From Sipunculus nudus (lineage: Eukaryota > Annelida > Sipuncula > Golfingiida > Sipunculidae), in contig CM049318.1 of the NCBI GenBank assembly GCA_026874595.1, positions 39,701,956-39,765,955 on the forward strand: 64,000 nt of DNA. The letters run 5' to 3'. The first letter of the stretch is position 1; every line of letters starts with the position of its first letter. The notes under the pieces are model-generated. The model did no database searches and had not been told where the DNA came from. It saw nothing but the letters and a program-made list of their open reading frames with translations. Shown piece after piece: positions 35,417-46,942 of the stretch. A program made the translations under genes and the position numbers.

Positions 35417-38400
35417 TAGCATATATTTCCTGTGGATGGGGTCCATTATCAGTCTACTCGAGCAAATCAAAGAGTTCCATTTTGGCTTGTCACAATAATG
35501 TGTACTGGTATAAATAGGGTTCCACAAGCTATTGTATTGAAGCAAATGATTAAAGGACTTGTCAGAATGTTATCTATTAATTTCATATTACATTATTTTA
35601 AATTAATCCAGTCCTTTTAAAAGGGCAGAGAGTGGTAATATGTTTAGCAAATACATTGCCCAATTATCTATAGTGAATATAATTATTAGACAGAATTAAG
35701 AGAATATGTGTATATTTTATATAGGATTCATGTTCGGTTGCAACGGGACAGAAACCTTTATGCATAAAGTAATCGGATTACTGTGATTTTACATTTCCAG
35801 AAGATCATTCTACTTACAGTCAGGTTCTTCCTAACAGAAAACATTAATGACGTACTGGATATATATGACGCGAAGAAACCACTTTGGGAGAATTTTATTG
35901 CCAGGCTGAGTGGAAACATGGACCCACTTTGGCAGTACCGCAGTTCGAGACGACACATGCTCTTACACTTTAAATCCAGCGACGAAATGAAAGACATGGG
36001 CTTCATTTTAACCTACCAAGAAGCTGGTACAAGCAAATTTTACATATCACTAAAAACACTATAGAAAATTAAATGTTTGGTTCTAGAATTCAGCATATTT
36101 AAGCGATATGCAAGTACGTTCAGCACGCCCAAAATTATGTTCCTGAAAATCAGTAATTACACGGTATTATATGCGAAGGTACAAAATAAAGCAAATTTCT
36201 TTTTTTTTTTTTTACTTTTTTGTAGCCTAAGCTAAGTACAGTGTGAGGCCGTCACAGTCTACATATCAATTCGGCACTATGCACTTTTTTTTCTCAAACA
36301 ATGATTCAAATCACTGTTTTTCCATTACTTATGGTCAACAATGTATCGGAAGAATGGGTACCTCAAAATATGTCTTCATGATTACTTGACAGTACAACTG
36401 CTATTGTATTGAAGCGCCATCTTGTAATCATTTAGTGACACACGACGTTTTAGTTAGAAAATTCCTTTGTATGTTCTTATGTATTAGCGTGGACTGCCAA
36501 TGAGAATACAATAGATTTTACTGCATTAAGATAAAATATGGTTAAAGCATACGTTTAATTGTAAATATCGATTCATTTATCTTCTAAATCGTGTGGATCC
36601 TAGATGGCGCTGAGCGGCAAATGCTGTAGTTACTGTAAATAACAATAATCTTGTACACAGATACCCCCATCTGTCGTAAAAACTACAAGTTTGTTTTTAT
36701 AGCGCCCAAGTGTCCACCTGGTGTTGTTACCTTGAACGACAAATCAGGAGAAATCACATCCCCCGGGTTTGTACTTGGTCACTACTACAACAGTCTCCGT
36801 TGTGAATGGAGGATCGTGGCTCACAAACCAGACGTATGTAGATACATTTTATTAGTATGTTAATTTTCTGCGTAGTTTTATAATAAAATATTTTCGGAAA
36901 AAAATTTAGCAGTGTTGATAAACAATATTTCTCTCAATCCTGGATCCGTATATATTGATCTCAACTATAATGTTCTATTTATTTTAATCAAAGAAGCATT
37001 CTGTAGTTGCATAAAAAATCGACTGTACCAATCATGTGCGTGTTTATCATGTGCGTATTTTTTTCATCTTATTCAGTTTAAATCCCCTGGTAAACATTGC
37101 GTCTGAAATACTAGTTATGAGAGTTCACCCTGAACGCTATTTTCCTTACCTGGTGTGGCAACAGGATAAGTGACTTCGGTATATTACGTCGTCATTTTCA
37201 ACGACATTTTCGTCGTTTTCAAGTGCTTTTATATGTGCCATGACGTAGCTGATCCCGAGGTGCTGCTTTGTGTGTAAACAACAGGTTACTTGCGTCTGAC
37301 GCAAAGACATAACACACCTGTGCATTATTTGACCCATTGAGCACTGGGCCCAAAGGGATTGGTTGAAGGGATAATTTATTAGATCTCAAGCGTTCCGTGA
37401 CACTTTCGTGTATTTTATTAGTAAATATTTCCCCTAGATTCATCTTCTTTAAAGTCAAAATCCAACTTTTGCTTAGTCTCATGTGCATGGGTACTTAATT
37501 CTTTTACTAAAAAAACACGACATTTCTTTAATATTTATGACCACGATCATTTGGTTATGCTGTAAATTTGAATCGTGCTCATAAGGCGCTTGCTGTAAAG
37601 AGTTCAGACATTTTTGTGAAACATGACGTTTTCATAAAATATATTAGTAATTTACTGATGAATGCATTTAATATAAAATACAGGTACATGTATTCACATA
37701 ACAATTGCAAGTATAGCTTTTTATCAATACCCAAGATTAATAAAAAAATACCAAAGCCAAACACCATCGACAACTCGAAGACTGACGCATTGTGCATCAG
37801 TATTCTATTGAAAATACATTGTAATTAATCAGGGTATGACTTCAGGCTTGTGAATCGGTTAGACGATAAAAGTTTGTTTCTCTGACCATTGATTTATGAT
37901 TATCTTGCCATCTTGGTTCTTATCCATGAACATTGTGCTTAGGTATGTATGTTATCAATTTTCAAATATATGTACACATCCGTGTTATCTATATATGAGA
38001 GTTTATATAATATTGTCTACACGTATATTTGTAATTATATGTACACATATGTAAGTGTTATCTATATTTGAGTGTTTATATAATATTATCTACACATATA
38101 TTTGTAAATATATGTACACATTTGAAAGTGTTATCTATATTTGAGTGTTTATGTAATATTATCTACACGTATATTTGTAAATATATGTACACATGTAAGT
38201 GTTATCTATGTTTGAGTGTTTATATAATATTATCTACACGTATATTTGTAAATATATGTACACATATGTAAGTGTTATCTATATTTGAGTGTTTATATAA
38301 TATTATCTACACGTATATTTGTAAATATGTACACATATGTAAGTGTTATATATATTTGAGTGTTTATATAATATTGTCTACACGTATATTTGTAAATATA

Positions 38401-41400
38401 TGTACACATTTAAAATTGTTATCTATATTTTAGTGTTTATATAATATTGTCTACACGTATATTTGTAAATATATGTACACATTTTAAGTGTTATATATAT
38501 TTGAGTGTTTATATGATATTGTCTACCCGTATATTTGTAAATATATGTACACATTTGTAAGTGTTATATATATTTGAGTGTTTATATAATATGGTCTACA
38601 CGTATATTTGTAAATATATGTATACATTTGTGTTATATATATCAGAGTGGCTTTATAATATCATCTTCACGTATATTTGTAAATATATGTACACATTTGT
38701 AAGTGTTATCTAAATTTGAGTGTTTATATAATATTATCTACACGTATATTTGTAAATATATGTACATATTTACACTTTTGTAAGTGTTATCTATATTTGA
38801 GTGTTTATATAATATTATCTACACGTATATTTGTAAATATATGTACACATTTTTAAGTGTTATATATATTTGGGTGTTTATATAATATTGACTTCACGTA
38901 TATTTGTAAATATATGTACACATTTGTAAGTGTTATCTTTATTTGAGTGTTTATATAATATTGTCTACACGTGAACGTTTACTTGTATGTATGCACTATA
39001 TCAATAATACGTATGTAGAGTAATCCAGAAATCACATAAATTCTGCATATAACACAGCTATATATACAGCTGGTTTTAATACAAAACAATAGTCTCTTCT
39101 TTTACTTCAGAAGATCATTCTCCTTACCATCCGAACTTTTGCCACAGAGTCTGGTGTTGACAAGCTTGAAATATATGACGGGTAGTTCAGGATAAATCTA
39201 CATGGAAATCAGAACACAGGTGTACAATACAGGAGCACTGGGCATTTCATGCACCTACGGTTCGAGTCTAATGGATTCACAACAGGACCTGGATTTAATG
39301 TTACTTATCGGGTGCTCGGTAGGACAAACTTAGTTTTTTGTTTCCATATTACACCTTACCAATTCACTATACCTTGTATAGTGATTATGAAATCTTACTT
39401 TCATATAAAGTTAATACAGTACAAGTAAATTGTTTTAATATTTGTTATATTTCTTCTTTTCTGGGCATAAATTATGAGTTTTAGGCGTTAATTGATTATT
39501 ATAGCGTGTTCAGCATCAGTTCGAGAGAGATGACGTCACAATAATCCAGAAAATGACGTCACATTTATCCAGAAAAAAACACATGTAAGGCCAAAAAGAA
39601 TGTTTGGTTCTCAGGCACTTTTTTCAGAAATCAATGCGTACGGGCGGTATTTTTATTTTTAATATTTTGTATGTTTCGATAAAAATGTCAAATGATTAGC
39701 GAAAAGCATTATAATAACAGATTTATTTTGCTAAACATGTAAAGCACTACATGACACAGGAAATTTTATCAAAATTGTATGATTTTATCTTCTTGAAAGA
39801 AATGTTCGAGCGGCTGGAGTTCAAATTTGGTAAGGTTCTATTGAAAATCAAAATAAACATTTTTGATGCGGGGGTTTAAAATTGACGCGGGCGGTGCCTG
39901 AGAACCATACCTTTTATTATTTTGGCCTAAGGAAGCGTTCATACCAATGAAATATGTAAAGATATTTTAAACTCGGTCAAAATCATAATTCGTGTTGTAT
40001 TGTTTAAAACATCACATATTCTCTAAGAAATACTATATTCTTGGTACACGGCTAAAAACGCAAAGCAGAGATGCCTCCTGAGCCATCCTGCCACCTTCAA
40101 GACAAACAAAAAAAAATAATAATAAATAAGCATGTTACCAGCACAGACCAGGAAAGAAAACATGGATTCTGTTCGGCTGTCACGGAATAGTATATATGCA
40201 TTGTTATTCATGTTCAAATATTTGAACTTAACGCACGCTCCTTATTACAGTTTCATGATATATTATTTATAAAAGATATAAATTTAACGTTGGCCCCTAA
40301 TCGAAATCTTTTGTAAGTTCTTGGAATCGTTTGTGGTAAATATCAAATGTGTCCACCTGCCCAAATTGAAAATAAAATATTCAGGGCGAGTGTGACTGTA
40401 AGTCAGAATCAATTGTTTTAACAAGTGAATGTCATTGCTCTATATAAAGCCAAATATGGTGAATTGGAACTAATGGTAAATATTTGTCACCTCCGCCAAG
40501 GAGGTTATTTTTTTTGTCGGCGTTGGTTTGTCTGTCTGTTTGTCTGTTAGCATCATTACTCAAAAGGTTATTCACGGATTTTGATGAAACTTTCAGGTTA
40601 GCTCGGCAAACCTACGAGGAACAATTGATTAATTTCTTTTTGGTGGGGGGGGGGGGGGGGTGGGGGTGGGGGAGAGAGGTTCGGATCACCATCTTGATCG
40701 AAGATTTTTTAAAAGAAAATGCTGCATTTATGACAATGCCATATGGAGGTAATGAACTGCCTTGTAAAGTTTATTGCCACTAGATGGTGCTCAGTGTCAG
40801 TATGCTGTAACATTCAGCGATTACCCTGCTGTGTTCTTTTCTGACAATACTTTATGGGGGTAATGAGCTGCCTAGGCCGAGGTCTGCGCTCTCTGAGTGC
40901 TTTTCTAGTTCAATTAGAAATACTATTACTGTATTTTGAGCAAGACAATGAGTATATACTGCTCAAATTTCTAAGAATATATTCTGTAAAAGGACGGTTG
41001 TATGAATTACCTGATATTTTCTATATTTGTCACAGCACGTCCGTGTCCCTCTGGAGTGGTTGATTTGAAAGGTGCGAATGGGACAATCAAGTCGCCTGGC
41101 TTTGATAAAGGCCGGAATTACGGAAACAGCCTCAATTGTAGATGGAGAATTACTGCTTCGGAAAATGTAAGTTATCATTAACACACATTGTAAAAGGATT
41201 CGGTTCATCAGATAAGTTAAATAGTGGCAAATTATTTTTATACGCCCATCATATTAGGGTATACCACCGTCCGTCCGTCTGTGTCGCCGCGATCACATAC
41301 CGGGGCTTTGATGGATTTTCACGAAACTCACCATAACTATTATGGTTCGATTATGGGCAACATCCACGCATATTTAATAAGGTCTCGAGTCACTGGGCTA

Positions 41401-44400
41401 CTTTGTGGTGTCGCCGCGATAATTTACGAAGAATATGAAGTATTTTGATAAAACCCATCAGAAATGTTAATCAATAAAAAAACTCGCCTAAGTTCGATTT
41501 CCAGCAAAATCCTAGCATATTTAATGAGGTCAGAGGTCACCGCACTTTGGAGGCACCTTGGTGACTTACCAAAATCCTATGGATTTTCATGTAACGCATT
41601 ATACATATTTACCAAATTTTTTTAGCATTATCATCAATTCACGCATATTTCATGAAGTCAGGGATCACAAGATAAATGACGGGCGTTTTATGCACGTTTG
41701 TTGTGCTAATGTTTGGATATGGTTAATCGGAGGTTTCTTTAGCTTGTCATCTTAAGCAAACACCTAACCATACTTCTATATAGAGTTTTAGTTGCAAAAT
41801 ATACGTTGAGAAAAATTGCAAAATGTATCCGCTAAGAGCAAGAAAGCGATAATGTTACGGGAAAACTTCATAACATTTGTTGAACATTCACATAACACCC
41901 GTTATTGAGTGTGTTCACTACCGGGAAAACGCGACTGGAGGCTCATGGCTGGAAAACATTAGGTGGTTTGCTTAATTGACTCGTGGTGACATCTGGTGAT
42001 AAGGAAAAGAGCATCCCGGTCTTCTTATGTGTACTAAATGAAAGTAAACACAACTGAAACGTCAGAAGTAATGCAAAGATTGTTCTTAAATTTTATAATC
42101 TTTATCAAGTGTACAAGAGTATGGAATTAATTAAAACTTTCAGATGCACCGATCATTCATGGAAATTTTTCGATATTACGTTTTATCAAGGAGTTTACAG
42201 TTACTTTCCCTGAATAACTTCGGAATTATAAAAAATTCCATTAGTTCCCACACTTCTGACTTATATTAATAATTGGCAATGTATTATAGTATTCCGACGA
42301 TAAAAAAAAATTTTTAGCTTATACTCGGATGACTTTCATTTTGATGGATAACAGCGAGCCATTGTCCGCTCTGTCACTGACGGCGTTGTTCTCGTATTAT
42401 CGCCCATATGTACCGCAGCCAAGCTATAGCTCAGGCGTCATTAGCAACGAAACCTTCACACACGTTTCCCACACATATGGAAATATGGTGTTCAAACTTA
42501 TGATTGTTTAAATATTTATATTAAGTACTACCGGAGATAAATTTCGCGTTAGTTCACATTGGTGGTCTCCGGGAACTAATGAGCTGTTCCGAAGTCACGC
42601 CGAAGGGTGGTCTCTCGCGCTGAATCAATTAGCGCCGGGCTTATCAGCGGCATCTCTGTGTGCCATTGAGCAGCGAGTTTTATGACCCCCGTCAGCAACA
42701 TCCGACACGGCCAGACTCTCACTTGATACTCCATCCCTGTAAACTCCTTGGTTTTATATAAAGTCAGAGCAGTTACATCCGAGCTCTTTTCTGATTTTTA
42801 TAACTATAACTTATCTTAATTGAAATAAAGTAAGTGTTTTTGTGGTGGAGGCCCGAGGTACTGCCGCCCGCTCAGCCTATATGTAAATACAAGATTGAGT
42901 GTATTTTAGATACGTTTCTTATCTTTTGATGCCGTCTGGTCAGACCAATTATGCATAAAGGGGCTCAATCATCATTCTGGATTTTTTTAACTAAAATTAA
43001 TCTCTTGGAGTAATAAAATTAGGCCAGAAAACGTAGATATCACCGCACACAGGCTGCATGTATTGTAAATATCAACATGTTATAATATGTGGGGGCTCGC
43101 TAAAATAATCAAAACATATTCAACAACGGCATCTGGGGGCAAGTCAGATAGGCCAGCGCTTATATGTCATTTTGCAACAAGTGACCTTTCTACCTCCGCA
43201 TATATGGAACCTACCACCGTAGATTACATGTTTTTCCGTTTGTCAATATTGCGGTGTTTACAATCACGTTGTTGATAAACAAGTTTATACATCTTTCATG
43301 GAGGCGTTATAGCATTTTTTTTCATAACCAGAATGATCCTGAGATCATTAATATACTCAGAGGAAGCCAGGAGGTACAAAAATTCTTTATCAAAAGGTAG
43401 GTGAATGGACAGCTTTAAAGTTAATGAATTAGACTAATCTGCTCGTTACAGACACAAATTTTCCAGGTATAGGTACGACATCAATGAAGTTTACTCCCGA
43501 GGCTGGGAATCCACACGATTCTGTGCTTACCCATCGCGCTCAATTATGCACGTAACCGACCTTCCTAAGAGAGGACAAGTGGTCAGTTTTTTATATACGA
43601 AATATAACCATCTGGACCACTGGTTACTAATGTTACAAATACGAGTTCGACCCTAATAGCAAGCTATCGGCACGACGCCTGGGGGATCAAACGTAACTCA
43701 AAACACAAACAGTTCTATTCAGTAGAACACACAAAGAAAACGGCCTTCTACTGTAGATTTACATCATGTGATGAAAGATTTATTTTTTAAACAAACTGGG
43801 AAAAAGTGGAATGCATGCGTGTACAGTGGAATCTGATATGTCTAAGAGACGTACCACCCGTCTGATATGACCTAACGTCTAGTAAAACCGCTTGTCTGTA
43901 AGACCACTCTTGAGTGAACCGAAAGCAGCCCCGTTGGTTATAACTGACCAACCTAATTGGACCACCTGTGAATTAAGACCACTTTTGGCCAGTCCCATGG
44001 CTGGTCTATTTCACAGGTTTCCTTTTTTCTTCATGTGTATTTCAGATGCAAGTCCTTTTGACGGTCTATCGTTCAGTACTGAGGCTTATGTGGACAAAAT
44101 TAGGGCTTATCACGCTAGAAACGAAAGCTTTTTAAGGTACAGGGATGTTCTGTCTGGAAATCTGCCCCCGGGATCCCAGTACCGCAGCCCAGGGAGACAT
44201 ATACTGTTAAAATTCACTTCAGATCGTGAGACGACTTACCCCGGCTTTTCTTTGATATACATGGCTGTCGGTAATAAAATTTTTGTATCTTTAATTTAGA
44301 TTTATCGTTTTTTGTAGCATTTATGCATTAGAATATACATGTATTACATATTTGCAATATTATTTTTCTATTATTATCCTGACATTTTGTGTCATCCTGA

Positions 44401-44450
44401 TCTATTATAATCAACGACGGTTTTACTGATGAATATTACTTCAGTTTAAG

Positions 44451-44493
<43 letters not shown>

Positions 44494-46911
44494 ATAATCA
44501 ATAAAACCTGGAAAATGTGATGATGGGGCCAATAAAATGAACATACATGTATTTGTGGATTCTAAATGATGATATAATATGTAATAAAATAACTGTCATG
44601 GATGCAAACAAACGAACAATTCGCTAATCGCTAAATATTCATTCATTTATGCGTGGGAATCATCCATGTGAGTCGACACACCAGTGCGGCTGGCATATGG
44701 TCCCTGTCACACATTCCCGGTTTTGCGCCCCAGTTTGCCCCGGCCCATCCCGGCGCCCCTCTGCTACGGTCAAGCACGGTTTTGACTCTAAAACCGGGAT
44801 GAATTCTGTACTGACGGTCCTTTTCGGGGTTTAGTAGGGTCCTCCTACGGGCTGTACGGTTCCAGTAGGGTTATAATAGTGCGGTTTAAAGCCGATCTAC
44901 CCCGTTTAACTTCGGCCAAAAGATTGCGCCGATAGGTCTAAGCTGTACGGTCCTCTGGCTCTTGCAGTGCGAAAATGAGTAGGTTTAACGATACATTTAC
45001 TAGGGACCACTACAGTGCTTACCGGCGCCCTCACAGCTTACCCCGAACGCTGCACGACGGCTATGAGAACTCATGCATTTTCCATTTCTATAAATATTTT
45101 ATTAAATTTTTACAATACGGCAAAGGAAAACCAGGAATGTAGGGCAAATCCAAAAGCCTCAAAGAATCCAAGCCTCTCAAGAAGAAAATCAGTTTTATGA
45201 GCTCAGCTCTACCCACAGGCACGGAGCATGTGGAGAGAGATTCTCAGTGCCTCCAGGACAAGAGAAAAAACAGCGTATATATATTAAGGCAGTGTTGGAA
45301 CTGCACAAACTTATAATCAAAGTTCATCGTCAGCGTAAATTTAAGGCAATTGACCGCCAAGGGACCAGGATATTAAGAGACGGAGGTCCTTTAACAGACT
45401 ATTTAAGTTTGAACATTGCCAGATGATCTAGAGTTTGCATTTATTGCTTATTTATATAATATATGAGTATTATCACATGTTTTATATGGTTTTGGATTAT
45501 TAATGTAAATGTAGCAAAGTATATATATATATATAATTAAAAAATTTAACAATATGTTATCAAACTTGCATGAGAGCTAAATATATGGTGCAGAACCTTG
45601 ATATAAATGAGCGATGAAATTATTACATAAACGGTTTTCCGTTCTGTGACAGGAAGAAAATTTAAATTTAGAAAGATACAAATCCAGAATTACAACTGCA
45701 CATTTTCCGTTTACAACTCCACTAAAAGGCTATAGGTCAACTGCGCGTTGAAATAAAATCTGGCAAATGAGAGACAAGGGTGAAAAGGGTCTCAAGACCT
45801 CAACCAGGTCAATGGCTGATACCGGTTAATCAAGAATTGAAGGATGCTGGACCTGGTATTAATATAATTTTGATTTTCCCCCCAGTTATTCAACGTCAGA
45901 CTTGGTTTACTCGTGCCAGACCTCGGGTCCTACTAAAATCCAATAGTGAAACGTCGTAAAACGCTGCTACCCGTAGATCACCGGGTCGTAACTTTATTAA
46001 GCCCTGGTAGTGCAGAGGCGTAGCCGAACCTACACTTAGGGCGTATCCGCACTTGGTTTGCATTAAAACCGGATTATACTAAACCGGTTTACTTCAGTCT
46101 TGAAGCAGTCCACTTTGCGTTCTCATTGTAGTTCGCTTTACAAAGGCCTAACCCGGTTATTACAACCAACTTGAGTTTTCTGTCCGCACTTGGTAAGTAA
46201 TCCGATTCAGGCCTGCAACTGAGCGCTTCCTTGCGCAATGCATGCTGGGGCAACCTCAAGGGTAACGGTCAGGCCGTTTGCTGAAACGTGACTCATTCGG
46301 ACTAGAAGCGGGTTTGCCTGAACGCACGAAAAACCGGTTCACTGTAAACCGGACTGAAGTAAACCGGGCTACTGTAGACCGCCTTTCAAAAGGACTACAG
46401 TAAACCGAACTGATGCGGATTAGTGGCCAAGTGCGGACAGAGTAAACCGATTCACGATCCGGATTTTTTACTAGGGCGGATACCGCCTTAGTCGATCAGA
46501 GTGAAACAGTAGTCAAACCGTATCTAAACCTTACTGAGCCGTAAAAGAACCGTGAAACTCCGGAATGCTGCCCTGGTTAATCTACGTGAACCTTTGCTGA
46601 ACCGTTCTTTTGAAAGTGTCCCGGTTCGCGCAAGGCGACACTAAGGACGCTATGGGCCCTTAGGCCATGGCGGTGGTCCTAAAGTGTCACTTAGGCTCTA
46701 GAAGGGCCCTGGTAGGGTTCTGGTATTCCAGTTTCATTCCGATTGATCCCGGTAAAGTATTGCACGCAAAACTCCACTTAGGCCCTTCGCTCATTGATGA
46801 CGGTTGATGAGGATTGACTACGGGTCACTGGTTTTGAGTTTGGTCTGACTCGAATTAGCTACGATTAACTACGCAGTCCAACCGTAGTTCCACCGGCAAG
46901 CAAACACCGGG

Positions 46912-46942
<31 letters not shown>

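Noticed and set aside
37962-38973. CRISPR-like array of regular repeats
   Set aside because: Units are directly adjacent without unique spacers, AT-rich and variable in length: an ordinary satellite in a eukaryotic intron.
39183-39185. Stop codon recoding or RNA editing of the TAG in locus B (and TAA in C)
   Set aside because: No recoding signal was seen, the stops are at unrelated domain positions, and one of them comes with a deletion; ordinary nonsense mutation is simpler.
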